A stretch of 64,000 bases of DNA from Nymphaea colorata (Eukaryota > Streptophyta > Magnoliopsida > Nymphaeales > Nymphaeaceae). The DNA lies in assembly GCF_008831285.2 (NCBI RefSeq), contig NC_045141.1, positions 5,039,224 through 5,103,223 on the forward strand, in the 5' to 3' direction. The notes below the pieces were generated by a model. The model saw only the letters and a program-made list of their open reading frames with translations. It was not told the origin of the DNA and did no database searches. Each line of letters starts with the position of its first letter. Position 1 is the first letter of the stretch. Shown in pieces: positions 1 through 11,880 of the stretch. The translations under genes were made by a program, and so were the position numbers.

Positions 1-725
1 GTTATTTCAGATTGGTTTCGATCATCAAGAGTTGAATCTTGAAATGCTTTCACACATTAAGGATGATACTTCTGCAGGTTCAGGGACTAAGGTTAATGCA
101 TGCATAAATTTCCCCGATCTAGGTAGGGAAGGACCTCTTTTAAAGCATAAAAGGAGCACTCCAAATGGATCATGTATTTCTGGAGAGGAGGATAAGAATG
201 TTGATCACGATCAGAAACAGCAGAAATTGCAAAGCAACAGTTCATCTAATGCAGAGAGCAATAGAAGTAGGCATAGATATAAGGTCAATGAAGAGCAGCT
301 TTGGTTGTTTGAGGATATATACCTCAATAGCTATTGTCTGCACCTGAGCACGATGTATCTAATGCTAAAGGGGAAAAAGGTTTGAGTGCTGAAATATTCA
401 TTAAATTGAAAGGGCATCGCAAAACCATCGATATAGCTTATTCCCCAGAGGAGGATAGTCCATGCTGGGAGCATGTTTCAATGAATGCAAAATCCAGTTC
501 ACTTCTTATAGATGACAGTTTTTGAGAAGGTGCATGTTGTAAAGCAAAAAAACTTTTTGGAGTCAGCTCTTGAAGCCATCTTCTTGTGAATCATCAGATA
601 AAGTGCATATCAAAGAAACTACTTCATGCACATGTACTATAATGAATGAAAACAAATGCAATTCAACTGTGGCTGTGTGTCCAGCCTCTGGATCGGATAC
701 CTGTAACTTTCATATTGAAAAAGAC

Positions 726-1012
726 ATTGCGTGAACCTGTGCCAATAGAAATTGGCTCTATTGTTCCTCAAAAGCTACGGTGTAGTAAGGAAGCCATATT
801 TCCTAATGGTATGCTTATGCTTTTCTTGTGCTCCTATGATGTCCTTGGTTCACCTTTTGAGTTAATATATGTTGATGATAAAGGGTCACTGTTGCCAACT
901 TTCTGTAGGATATAAGAGTCGTGTCATGTTCTTTGATATACTTGATCCAACACAAATTTGTTGCTATACCTCAAAAGTATTTGATGTTGGACTGCTTGGG
1001 CTCATGTTTATG
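726..1012 (+). other. FYRN domain exons (726-808 and 909-1012)
   Basis: The first exon part reads IEIGSIVPQKLRCSKEAIFP, the start of the plant FYRN domain, where the family usually has W instead of R in the KLWC motif. After the 809-908 intron the frame continues with YKSRVMFF, LDPTQ and a GLLG motif, all FYRN signatures. FYRN is a short phenylalanine/tyrosine-rich fold that packs against FYRC in these demethylases. The start at 726 is only the point where the similarity becomes clear, not a splice site. Confidence 0.7.
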
Positions 1013-1583
1013 GTAAGCTGGCAACTAATTTGATTGCTAAACTAATTAAGGCATCATATTTTTACGGCTTATCACTAAGGAATTGGTGGACATTGTCTTC
1101 TTAACCTTTAATGGAGTTATCTATGGGAACCACTTTTTCTATGTTCACAATGGGAGCACCATATACCAGCTTAATTACAATGCTTGACACGTTCACAGAC
1201 TCATGCAAGCTGTGGAATCTGTATTTTGGTTTGGAATTGGGAGTAACTATTCAAAGTAGCAGCTCTGTATTTATCCAACTGCTCTTGATTCAAACTTTAA
1301 TGGCTGCATAGTATAAATAATTTTGCTAGGTAAACCTCATCTCTTCATTAACTATACCAAGTTTGGATTGAACCCGGCTCTTTCTTGGCGAGACCAATGG
1401 AAGCTTGAATCTGAATGTATTTGTATGATTAATTAGGCTCTGATTTTCATCAAGATTTTCCTTCCTTTCTCAAGTTCCATGTCCTATATTTTGACTGCCA
1501 TAACCCTATTTATGTAAACATTATTTTGATTACCGTTGGTGGTCGTTCTTGAAATTTATATACTTGTGAATGTAATATGACAG

Positions 1584-1781
1584 GTTACAGTTGAGGACAA
1601 TCCAACTGAAGTCATTATGCATGCTTCTCCTAGAAAGTGCTGGGACTTGGTGTGTCAGAGGTTTAATGTTGAGATAGAAAAGTTGCAAGGCCTCGAAGTG
1701 CAGAACCTGCCACCATTGCAACTCCCGGGAAGTCTTGATGGACTTAAGATGTTTGGATTTTCTTCTTTGCAAATTATTGAG
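1584..1781 (+). other. FYRC domain exon
   Basis: This exon is flanked by a good acceptor (ATGACAG, ending at 1583) and donor (GAG|GTAAG at 1781/1782) and is open in phase 0. It begins VTVEDNPTEVIMHASPRKCW and contains LPPLQ and SLDGLKMFGF, the conserved core of plant FYRC domains in the JMJ14/15/18 group. In known relatives the next exon carries an alanine-isoleucine-glutamate-rich helix, which I could not find downstream. Confidence 0.75.
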
Positions 1782-3235
1782 GTAAGAATGTCTTCATTCT
1801 TCTTTTGTTGTAGCCTTGAAGGATGGAAAGTGCAATATGGAAATTATCAATGACATCTGTATAGGACATTGGGTAAAGTTTAGCTTAGTGTTTTTGTCAG
1901 TATTGGCCAGAGCAGGATTTTTTATAACTGTTATTCTTCCCCCTAGGCCAAATATAATGCTCACAATTTATTGGGTTTGTTGTTACTTTGACTTCATCAG
2001 TAAATACCAAATCCATATAAAAATGGATAGCTAGAGGTAGATGCAGGTAACCATACCTATGCTCCATGTGTTGAAATATCCAATTGTTTTCCATGGATGG
2101 TGTTCCTTTGAATACATGGGACATATCGGTCTGTCACCTTATTTTTAAAATTCTTGGATTAAAGAATAATTCAAACTAATTTCATTGATTTTAAATATGA
2201 CAAGAAGAAGAAACATGATAATTATTAGCCTTGCATCGTGTTGGCAAGATGGCCGATTCAACCCACATCCGCCGTTGTGGAATGATATTAATAATTAATA
2301 ACGCTGACACACATTCCTTGACCTAAATTTATCATGTCAAGTGATAGAAATATACAATTTACAAAATGTTTTTTACATAGTTTTAAATTTTAATCGTTTC
2401 AATGTAGAACGAAGAAAATAAACGATATAATAACTTAGCGGATCATCAAAAAAAGGAAAATTGAAAATATGGAATTAAAATGATTCGTAATTTTATTTAT
2501 AAAAAATGAATTGATTCAAAGTGAAAAAAATGTGTTAAGTATGCCAACACCACCACATTCTGTAGAAAGACGGGAGAATTTGGAAAACACCATTTAATTT
2601 TGCTGTTGCCTATTTATTAAAAGATATTCTCTGGATCAAATGTTTGTCGGTAATATGTGTCAAACACGTTCAGTTATTGCATTTCACAAAAAACTACAGC
2701 AAAGCATTTTCAATGAAAAAACGTTTTCGGTGCTTTAAATAAATTCCAAAAAAAATTCATTTCCAAGCCTACCTTGTCTATAATTTTAAAAGTGGACCAG
2801 ATCTTATTTTTTTAAATAACATGCTTTTCATAAAAACTATCAAATATGGATTTCAATCCAACATCCACTAATATGGGGAGCCAAGCTGATTTCTTTGCTT
2901 TAAGACGATCCTCTTATCACAAAATTACTTTTTATGACTTCAGCTAACATTTCACTTTTTAAAATAGGAATTTTAGTTCATGCCTTCATTTTGCCGTTTA
3001 AATTTAAAAACACAGTCGTTAAATAAATTGCAATAAGAATAAGATTGTATTAGTTTGAAATCGTAAGCAAAAAGAAGACCCCAACAAAGAATCCACAAAT
3101 AAGTTTGTGTTATTATTATAAAAAGGTGTGGAAGCCAATTACCATGAATCATGAATTGCATCACATTTTCATAGTCAAAACTTTGTTTCAAAATGGAAGC
3201 AATTTAGTTCAAATTAGATCCACAAGAGAAACCTT
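1782..3235. other. AT-rich intergenic or intronic DNA, no recognisable gene
   Basis: Six-frame reading shows only short frames without family resemblance. Stretches such as 2150-2560 are poly-A/T rich. I see no RNA gene or clear transposon end here. Confidence 0.5.
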
Positions 3236-3584
3236 GGGCCGTGTTTGATTACTTTGGATCTCGAAGCCAAGGTTGGATCTACTTAGAAGATCCATGATAC
3301 AACAAACCGTGAATCGCTAACCACAAATTTCAAATCTATGTGGAGTGAAAGCCATGGATTAGAAATCGAGCCACCCCCCGTCTGATCACATGCGTGGATC
3401 TCACATTATCGACCTATCTCCTGCCATGGCCCTTTCTCCCCACCTAAAACCAACTAGAAGATATGATTCTCAAAATTTTTCAAAAAGCAATTGAAACTAT
3501 CGGCTGTCCATGGCCCTTTCTCTCCATCAAAGAACACTACAAAAATAAACTGTTGGCAATGCAATGGTTTTAGAAATAGCTTTT

Positions 3585-3585
3585 T

Positions 3586-3627
<42 letters not shown>

Positions 3628-3628
3628 T
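3585..3628. repeat. GA microsatellite
   Basis: The sequence is an interrupted (GA)n tract with a few AAAG breaks. Reading frames over it are low-complexity and not genes. Confidence 0.9.
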
Positions 3629-3778
3629 GCTGAAGCCTAGTCGATGGAGATGATAGCTCCAAGCCCTCCTTAGACACTACCCTTAACACTCCTAAGTGCA
3701 GTGAACTTCAACACTTTTGATGAGCCTAAGGATTTCAAGGAAGAGAAATAAAAACGATCGCCACTGTTGATGATTTCG

Positions 3779-3839
3779 GAGAGAAAGAGAGAGAGAGAGA
3801 GAAGGAGGGAGGGAGGGAGAGGGGGAGAGGGAGGGAGAT
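3779..3839. repeat. GA / GGGA purine tract
   Basis: (GA)n passes into GGAGGGAGGGAG units, a pure-purine strand about 60 bases long. The serine/proline-rich reverse frames across it are artefacts of the repeat. Confidence 0.9.
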
Positions 3840-4096
3840 GACTTGCCTGACCATCTCCGAGTATATCTGCAGACACTTGAAAAGAGAGAACTCACCCACA
3901 AAAGATGCCCTTCGTCTGTGATGAAGAAGAGGAGATCAGTTTAAAAAAAAAAAACAACCACCACCACTGAAAAGAGAGAGCTCAGCCATAGAAGATGCCC
4001 TTTGCTTTTGATGACGAGGAGATCGGGAAAAAAAAAACACTGCCATGGTCAGGGCCGAGAGAGAGAGAGAGGGTGAGGATGCAAGCTTTGCATTAC

Positions 4097-5217
4097 TAAA
4101 CACGGTTTCTAGAGGGTGAACAATGAGCTGAGCACGGCTCGTTAAACCTCGACTCAAAATCGAGTTCGAGCCAACTATTTTAACAAATGAGCCAAACTCG
4201 AGCTCATTTTTCAACTATTTTTTTAGTCGAGCCGAGTTCGAATTCATTGAACTCAAATGTTTTAAGCTCAACCCGGCTCGAGCAAAAGTAGTAGTTATTT
4301 TGTTTTTACCATTTCACGTTTCATGCCATCCTGTGCGTTCTCTCTCTTCTCTTTCTTCTTCAATGCTTCATCCAAATGAAAAGCGTCTCATCCAAATGCC
4401 CAATACCACCATTGCCCTTCTTATTTGCTGCTCCAAAGCCTGTCAAGGTACACCTCTCTCTCTCTCTCTCCCTCTCTCTAACTCTAAGTTGAGGGTCGCC
4501 TATTGGAGCAAGGGTTTCTTCAAAACCCTTGCTCCAACAAACGTGGTTTCAGAACACCTTCGCTCACAGTGAGTGAGGGATGAAACCCTCGTTCGCTGGA
4601 GCTTTGGAATCTAAAACCCTCATTCACTGGAGCAAGGGTTTCTTTCTTCAAAACCGTGCTCCAACAAGCGAGGGTTTCAAAACACCCTCGTTCGCAGCGA
4701 GTGAGGGATGAAACCCTTGCTCAGCAAAGCAAAGGGTTTTAAATCAATCTGAAAACCTCACACAGCAAGGGGTTTCAGATTAATCAGAAACCCTTGCTCA
4801 GCAAAGGGTGGTGCTGGAGCGAGGGCTTTCAGGTTCATGAAACCCTCGTTCCAGCAAGCGATCTGAAACCTTCATTCAGCGCTGAGCATGAGTGAGAGTT
4901 CCTTGAAAACCCAAAACTTAAAATCCAAATATCTCATATGATTTCTCTTTTTCTGCATATACTCTGCTTCATCTGCTTCATCTCTTCCATAGCAGCAGCA
5001 TTCTTGCTGCCGTATTTTGAGTTAGCCTATAAACAACATGCTTATATACTAGTTAAATGAGCTCGAGCTCTGACACGCTTGATTGAGCCGAGCTCGAGTT
5101 GACATTATATAACTTGATTCGAGCTCGAGTTGTGCAATATAGAAGGCGAGCGGAGTTCAAGCTGACCAAGCTTGGGCTCGACTCAGGTCATGTTCACCCA
5201 TACTAGAAACCACGTTT
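4097..5217. repeat. Foldback element with GAGCTCGAG-rich arms
   Basis: The left end reads CACGGTTTCTAGAGGGTGAACAAT and the reverse complement of the right end reads CGTGGTTTCTAGTATGGGTGAAC, so the ends are inverted repeats. Both arms (about 4117-4290 and 5050-5205) are rich in GAGCTCGAG and related words. The centre holds a separate direct repeat built on GAAACCCTCG (see 4500-4870). No transposase frame is present, so it is non-autonomous. Related arms recur at 12.7, 14.9, 22.0 and 46.7 kb in this window. Confidence 0.6.
4500..4870. repeat. GAAACCCTCG-type tandem and inverted minirepeat inside the foldback element
   Basis: Two direct copies of about 90 bases with a 130-base period begin near 4502 and 4632; both run from GCAAGGGTTTCTT through GTGAGGGATGAAACCCT. 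Further short direct and inverted GAAACCCT(T/C)GCTC words follow to 4870. The tract can pair with itself extensively. Confidence 0.7.
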
Positions 5218-5297
5218 TTGAAATCCTTGGATCTAAGATCCAAGTATTAAAAATCAACTCCGGATCCTTAGATCTGAAACCATCAAATGGAACCTAG

Positions 5298-5944
5298 ATT
5301 CAAATATGAGCTCAAAATTGCTTTGCTTAATAAACGGCTGGGAGGAGCAGTCTCTCAATTTGTTCAACAAAATTAAAAGAATGTACAGAAAAAATAACCA
5401 ACACGGACACCTTTAAGGAGTCGACCATTCAACAGAAGAATGCAAATCAATGCAGCGATGAGAGACTTCCACTACCTCAAATGCAGGACTGCAATGCACC
5501 AGAACAAAAATCTTCCTTGAAAGAACATGATCCCCAGATCCATGAGGCACTTAATCAGCCTCTTTCATGCAGTGAAACCATGCGTTCCTCCAGCCTATGG
5601 GAGCCACTGAAATGCCAACTTCCCCATTAAATCATGGTAGGCTACAAAGAATTCCAACTAAGATCTCCTTGGCACCCTAACATATTCTGACTGGGACATA
5701 ACAAACTCCAGAATAAAAAACCCCGCATCCACCCATTTTCACCCAGTACCCTACCTTATGAGAGTCTCCAATCCATCTGCAGGCAGAGTGTATGATCAGA
5801 CTGAAACGATCAAATGATGACTAAGGATCATGATGAATGCCAGAATCCAACCAACCCAAAATCTCCTACTTACTCGCCACCCCCCAACACGCATTTATCA
5901 TTAATTGTTTAACAATCTTCCCACAAAGGTTAGCATTGAACATA
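5298..5944. other. Intergenic, possibly 3' flank of the adjacent LINE remnant
   Basis: There is no convincing frame. Because the LINE domain at 5945-6376 is on the reverse strand, its 3' untranslated region would lie here, but I see no poly-T tract that would mark its end. Confidence 0.35.
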
Positions 5945-6960
5945 TTACTGCACTACATCCCCATCATGGACTCTTTTATTCCTTCGTAGCCAGAGCTTCC
6001 AGATAGCCTTTGGAAAACATAAACACCATCCCCTTCTAGCTAAATTTAATGCCCCAGCACCAGGACTCATAAGGACTATCATAGACTGTTTGAATTTCAC
6101 CATTACATTAGACTTGCAACCGATGACTTTCCTGATGGATCTTGCCAAAGACCAATGAATGAACACATGGGCTATCAATTCCTCTTCCTTTTCACAAAGA
6201 GGACACCGATTGGCAAGGGGGACTCCAAAATTTTCTATGCGATCTTGGGTGAGAGTCCCGCCTTTCAGAGCAATATACAATGTCCACTTTGTGCACTCCA
6301 TTGAGTCGTTTCTATATACTATGGCTCCCCTCACATGCCTCACAATCTTCACTTTAATGCACTCATATATATACACTCAATTCAGACTTTCAGACTACTC
6401 ACAACCGAATCAGACCATAACAAAGTGTCTCTATTTGTTACGAAACGAACACTCCTCATAGCTAAAGGAATCCAAAGACCCAAAAACCTTCCACATCCCA
6501 AGAATTCTATGAGTGAATCACCCCCACCGGCTTCTGCTTATAGTTCACAGATGTTGGAGATTCCAAACATTGAAAAAAGTAGCACAGCAGACCCCAACCG
6601 CACTGTTCTGATCAGACATTAATCACTTTCTAAGAGACAAGATGAGAAATTTCCTCCCATCCCCACATGAGACCCTTCCAGATCCACGTGGAATAAGTTC
6701 TACGAGTCTGCAACCAAAGGCTATGGTTGCACAAATACTTCTGTCAACACAAGTAGCACCATAAGGAGTCCATTAACTTGGCCTTGAGTGTCAACTGGAT
6801 CATCCAAGCATTATTAAGGCTACTCAAATCTTTCAAACCATCCCCATCCTCCTCCAAAGGTAAGCACAGGGAGAACCACCTCACTCCATGATCATGCCTC
6901 CCATCTGTTGAATCACCCCAAACAAACCTACTACAGGTTCTCTGGATGTTGTCTAATTAG
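5945..6960 (-). pseudogene. LINE (non-LTR retrotransposon) C-terminal remnant with RT zinc-binding domain
   Basis: The reverse-strand frame 6376-5945 matches the zf-RVT region found after the reverse transcriptase of plant LINEs and LINE-derived genes: GGTLTQDRI, then NRCPLCEKEEE with the zinc-binding Cys pair, a LIAHVFIHW segment where a histidine is kept, and a terminal IWKLWLRRNKRV. Upstream on the same strand (6400-6960) broken frames still show GLKDLSSLNNAW and DSLW, the usual linker before this domain. No upstream endonuclease or RT core is present, so this is a 5'-truncated, frame-broken copy. It is not expected to make protein. Confidence 0.7.
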
Positions 6961-8535
6961 GCCTTTAGTTATACCAGTTGTCCTAGTTCTATAGCATGAA
7001 CCAAACTGTGCTAAGAGTTGGTCAAAAATGACTATTTTACCCTTCTTAAAATGGGATATTTAACTGATTCTTCCAAAAGATTTCAAATATAAAGGCCATG
7101 AACTACACCAAAGCAAATCATACATCATAGGTATCTAACTCCAGTATCCATATCACTCAAGTCATCATCACATAGAAAATGAACATTTTGCTCCCAATCA
7201 ACTCATTTTATCTATTTTCCATGGCTTTGCAAATAACTATGGAAGTCCTGAGAATTGTCTTACTAAGCAATTTCGGTTATTTCCATATGTATAAGTCCAT
7301 GGAAACACCCAAACAAGTTTATTAACTTACATTTGGTCAGAAATGATCTAGAAATAGCTAATTTCCCTCATTTTTCAATCATTTATTGTCATGAAAACAC
7401 ATGCAGACTTGACTAGACCCACAATAAGATCTCCTCAGCATAAGCATATTATCTCCAGCTCCATTTCCATTTTTGAAGTCTCAATTCTAGTGTTAGGACA
7501 ATCATTTTAAGAAATGACACCTTGTTTTTCCCATTTCCTCATGTATGATCATCATTTTTCACTGGTTCGAGTGAGTTAGACCAAATTGAGTTATGATCAG
7601 ATTCTTAAGTGCATGAACTGACTATTCTTGCTTTCAATTCAGTAATTCTGTTTTAGATTGAGCACACATTGTAGATTTTGAGTCGCTCATGGAATGTTCA
7701 AATCTAGACATTGTCATCGTAACTTTTAAACTGATTTTTGAGAGATATGGAATACCAATTTTCAATTTGAGTGCACAGAATAATTAAAATGTCACTTAAT
7801 GAGAGTACCAGTGTGCTTAGTGCTCCTACACAAGCTCAAAATCTCTGTTTCCCATTATATCCGTAACATTTCCATTTACATGTTCAAATAAAATTTAGTC
7901 AATTTTAGAAAATGTGATTTTCCAAAGGCAAATTGAGTAACCTTTTAGTGAAATTTGGCACGCCCACAAATTCAACCTCAAAAGCACCACAGGAAGTCTT
8001 TTTAACTCTCAACCATGACCAAATGACCATTTTACCTCATACATGGAGGTTTTGAACTTAGCTTTTAAAAATTGATTTCAATTATAGAAGCCAACCATAG
8101 AAAACTAGGGTCAAACTTACCCTATTTAGACATCTAATACATAGACTAGGATCACCTAAGTTGTCGCAACCATGTCAAATGACCATTTTATCCCTAATGT
8201 AAGAAAATCTTAGAAATCTTAGTAATGATTTAAAACAAACATAAATTGGGTCATTCTTAGCTCTACAAGTCTCTAAGAGTAGTTAAAGCCATCTCACCAA
8301 CCATTTTTACCAGTTTAAGTCTGCTTTCCCTATAAGTCAGCTCACCAGAACCGAAAACTACAATTTTTAGCTCAACTATATATCATTAAGTCTAACCAAA
8401 TTCAGGATAGGTTTGCTTTAGTTGAAAAAAATTATTATTTTACTTTGAGTTACCAAAATCACATTTTAGTTTCAAAGCTATTCGCAGATTTCCACTAGGC
8501 CACTCTCTCCCCTATTTAGCATTGTTCAAATTAAG
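6961..8535. other. AT-rich intergenic DNA, no recognisable gene
   Basis: No frame longer than about 60 codons has family resemblance. Words such as AATGACCATTTTACC recur near 7030, 8025 and 8180. Similar wording is seen in the Tat-type LTR near 35.23 kb, so part of this could be an old LTR, but that is only a guess. Confidence 0.35.
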
Positions 8536-9035
8536 TTATAGTGCAACCGAGTTGAGTGAGCTCAAACCAAACTAGAATCATATTTATCATTTATAAATTT
8601 ATCCTCCCTTAGTTTGGTTTGAGTTTATTCACCTTGGTTTGTGTTCAATTTTGTTCCAAAGGTCCGAACTTCACTATCTTTTTTGTTTTTAAGGCGTTTG
8701 AGCTCAACCTAGTGGAGTGAGCTGAAACCGAGCTAGGATCATGTTTATCATGTATAAATCTATCTTCTTTTAGTCTGGTTTGAGTTCATTTTTGAATCCA
8801 TCTGAGTTCATTTTAGTTTGGAAGGTCCTAAAGCTCATTTTCTTTCTCTCTCTCTCTCTCTCTCTCTCTTTTTGGATTTAAGCTGAATTGACCTCAACCT
8901 AATAGAGTGAGCTATAATTGAGCCAAAATTGTATTTATCATGTACGAATCTATCTTTTCTTAGTTTTTGGGTTTGAGTTTATTCATACCCAATTTGAGTT
9001 CAATTCAGTATTGAAGGTCCGGAACTCATTCATAA
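8536..9035 (+). repeat. Three diverged tandem units of about 150-190 bases
   Basis: Three units (about 8536-8690, 8695-8845, 8885-9035) share the order GTGAGCT..A..GAGC, ATTTATCATGTA(T/C)(A/G)AATCTATC, TTAGT(T/C)TGGTTTGAGTT, GAGTTCA.TT and AAGGTCC..A..TCA. A (TC)n microsatellite at about 8845-8869 separates units two and three. No protein is encoded. Confidence 0.7.
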
Positions 9036-10369
9036 TACATGCTACACTCTGTAAACATCTATCAAGCTTAATTCAGTTAACTCAGAGCAAAACTTTCTGA
9101 TCTTTCAACATATCTTACCAGTAAATGGCTGATCTAAGGCCCACAACTCAACTAGTGAAGATGACAATCATAACCTAATTTTTGAAAACCTTCTATGTTT
9201 CTGTTTATATATATGACATTCACAGCTTGTAAATTTTAGAAATTTTTATTTTTAGAAGAATGTTGGAGGGTTTTTTAGTAATATTTTGACTAAAGTCAAT
9301 CTACAAATAGGCATATGGGCTGGTCTAATCAGACTTGCCAAACTCACCCGGAGCTGCAGAATTACACATAGGGACACAACAGTCATTTTCTTTTAAGCCA
9401 CATTATTCTACACAAACATAGAACATATGTCTCATATACAATTAGTTTATGCCTTTCTTTGATTCCTAGAGCTTTAAGCAAAGTCAAATCCATGATTTAT
9501 GCTTATTTGAGTTCCAAATCTACACAAGGAGTAAACCAATCAATTTTTTTCTAATCCATATTTTCTACATGAACCTAGGATTATATGTCATATATACTTA
9601 ACGTCATCAAGTTTGTCATTATTAAATCATCAAAGCTCCAACTTGAAATCATTTCAAACACATAATAGATGGTCCAAATCTTCACCCAAGGGTAAAAGTC
9701 ATTTCATTTTGAATCTCTTACCCATGCCCAAGGGTAAAACAACAATTTCATCTGCAATAATGTCAATTTGCACTTAGTCTATATGCTAGATGTACTTGAC
9801 GTTATGGTATTTGAAGCATCAATTACAATGTTTACATGAACATTTTTAGATCTACGAACTATTGTCAAGCAGATCTTATCTAGAATTCTAGTCCAAATCT
9901 CCTAAGATCCATTTTGTAGAAATTATCTATGGATTTAGATCTTGATCTGAATCTTAGATCCATGCCCATGCATATCATCTAGAATCTTCTATGGATATTA
10001 TAATTTGAATCTCAGAACCATATCCCAAACCAAGATCCAAATGCATAAATGTACACATGCAAAAAATATCACGGTTGATTTTGAACACTATGCGAGATGT
10101 CAGTCCAAATAGTTGCTATAGATTCATGCAAACCTCTAGGTAGAGTACTTTGGTTCAGAACCAGTAGGACTTAGAATTGAGAGTGATTTATTCATGTTCA
10201 CTTACATTTAGAATCCCATGCAACCCCTTTCAATTTAAGCATTGATCGAAAACAAATGTTTGTTTCTCCCATGGTTTTAACTCTCCATCTTTGGCAACAT
10301 CGTATTAGAGTTCACTGATTGTGCATGTGCGTGCTCATGAATTTCAAAATTTAGCTTCACCTATATGGC
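9036..10369. other. AT-rich intergenic DNA, no recognisable gene
   Basis: I see no coding frame or element end. There are repeated AGATCT/GGATCT words between 9840 and 10030, as in several MITE families, but no matching inverted end. Confidence 0.4.
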
Positions 10370-11420
10370 CGCTTGGCCTAGATGGTGCCGCTCAAGAGGT
10401 CGACCTCCTGGCTCCTCCATAGTGGACTAGACATCACCCCCAAATTCTGCGTGGAACTATTAATGCCCTCCACCTTGGCGCCCTTTGCCAACTAGGGAGG
10501 GAAGTTGGGGTGCATAAAGGCAACCTGGCCAATAAATAGCTAGGGCCCGACCTGCCCAATGCCATATAGGACCAGCCAGTGCCCAAGGATGCCACTAGCA
10601 GACCCCAGAGATTGCCACATGGCATGGGTATGCCAGCTGATCCAAATTCATCCTTTTTTTTTACCACATTTGATCACTTAGAGGGCTGATTTGCTGCCCT
10701 AGGCAATCAGCCCAGCTTCTAGGATGACTCAGACTGAGCTGGCCACCGTGGACCAGCCACTATAGCAGCATGCCACCAGAGGTTCGACCCAAACTGCTAG
10801 CTTCTTAGAACACACACACTCTCTGCCATCGACTACCTACGTTGCCATTATTGGCCCAACCAAACCAAGGGCCATGCTCCTCTCCCAGTCACTTGCTCAA
10901 GGCACTGCCCCAACCTGTCCATGCGGTGCTAGATCCTTAAGCTGGCCTTTCTTTGTGCAGGCTCTAGCCTAGTATCCAGTTAGCCCCCACACCTTCCACC
11001 TTGGCACCACACCAGCATCAGGTCATCCCATGTCAACATGGCCCCCTCTACTTTCTCTCTCTTATTTAATAAGTTCATTTATTCCTGCATTAATGTTGTC
11101 TCGTTTCTTGTTCTGAACTATTTGTGTGGGGGCAGTGCCCCACTTGAAACTGGTGACCATTGCCAGAATTCCACTGCCATAGCTATCAGTCCATGGTAGC
11201 ATCTCTACGACCCACAGGTGGAGCTCTCCCAATGAGAGGAGCCACTCTTCCAGCAACCCACACATCGTGGGGTCATGGGATGCTAGCTACCCCATCAACG
11301 CCCACAAAAACCTCACCACCGGCAAGCTCTTGCAGAGCAGGCTCCACCTCTGCTGCAGCTCCGAGAACGCCACTGCCACTGCTCTTTTTCTGGTTGGTTG
11401 AGTTAGTCTCCAAATGAGAG
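10370..11420. other. GC-richer island of unknown origin
   Basis: Base composition rises clearly over about 1 kb of otherwise AT-rich DNA. Frames at 10667-10434 (reverse) and 11160-11417 (forward) are proline/alanine/serine-rich without any domain I know. The patch may be a degenerate retrotransposon or captured genic DNA; nothing fixes its identity. Confidence 0.4.
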
Positions 11421-11453
11421 AGAATTTTTATTTAAATGTTTCAATGCATTGTA

Positions 11454-11484
11454 CTACACACACACACACATACATATATATAGA
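11454..11484. repeat. CA/TA microsatellite
   Basis: A short (CA)n tract passes into (TA)n. Confidence 0.85.
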
Positions 11485-11639
11485 TACAAAGAAGTTCTTA
11501 CCATCTTACTGGAAAAGCTTTGGGATGTGGAAGTATGTATAAATTAAAGGGGGAAGAACTTAATTTTTACTACGATAACTTGTCCCTTGATCAGATAGAG
11601 CGATGTTTGTTGTTCCTCACATTAAATGCCATTGGAACT

Positions 11640-11880
11640 AAGGGTGCATTTGTTTCACTGCAGATTTGAGACCCACAATGTTTTGAGATCATTAGGATTT
11701 CAAATATATGAATTTAAGCTTGAATACCCCCCATCCGACTTTATATCCAAAATTTTTTACATGTTACCTCAATATAAGATCCATATTACTAAGATCCTTA
11801 ATTTACTTAGACTGAGGATCTTACAATGCAGACTTAGAACAGAGGCTATCAAATACTACCTAATCAAGTGTGACAACCAG
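11640..11880. repeat. Possible MITE-like element
   Basis: It starts AAGGGTGCATTTGTTTCACTG and ends with a sequence whose reverse complement is GATTAGGTAGTATTTGATAGC. The interior has AGATCC/GGATCT words in inverted order (around 11780 and 11815). The GTTTGNTT-type start resembles non-autonomous plant DNA elements. The terminal match is weak. Confidence 0.35.

Larger units (their letters stand above)
11..1781 (+). pseudogene. 3' part of a JMJ14/15/18-type (KDM5-like) histone H3K4 demethylase gene, apparently decayed
   Basis: The family removes methyl groups from histone H3 lysine 4 in the nucleus. Only the C-terminal part is here; the JmjC and zinc-finger exons would lie upstream of base 1. 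An acceptor AG at 9-10 opens a hydrophilic, low-conservation stretch (11-525) that changes frame near 330 and again near 520 and 710, each break followed by clearly coding-like residues in another frame. The FYRN domain is split by a 100-base GT-AG intron (809-908) and continues to a donor at 1013; the FYRC domain is an exon at 1584-1781. The splice phases join correctly at these sites. No following exon with the usual residues after FYRC was found before 2.4 kb. I infer a pseudogene or truncated copy because of the frame breaks. Sequencing error or wrong exon choice in the upstream part is the main alternative; the FYRN/FYRC identification is fairly sure. Confidence 0.7.
3236..5297. repeat. 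Possible outer inverted-repeat element enclosing a nested foldback element
   Basis: The left side starts GGCCGTGTTTGATTACTTTG with GGATCT motifs. The right side, read on the reverse strand, starts AGGTTCCATTTGATGGTTTC and also runs into GATCTAAGGATCC. This kind of end (GTTTGAT, then GGATCT-rich sequence) is common in plant non-autonomous DNA elements. The interior holds GA microsatellites and the foldback element at 4097-5217. The element boundaries are approximate, and the two ends could belong to separate elements. Confidence 0.35.

Noticed and set aside
3670-3901. Two overlapping reverse frames rich in Ser, Pro and Leu
   Set aside because: They read through GA/GGGA microsatellites; the composition is imposed by the repeat.
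10370-10420. Possible tRNA gene (GGCCGCTTGGCCTAGATGG)
   Set aside because: The first part resembles an A box, but no B box or acceptor stem can be drawn.
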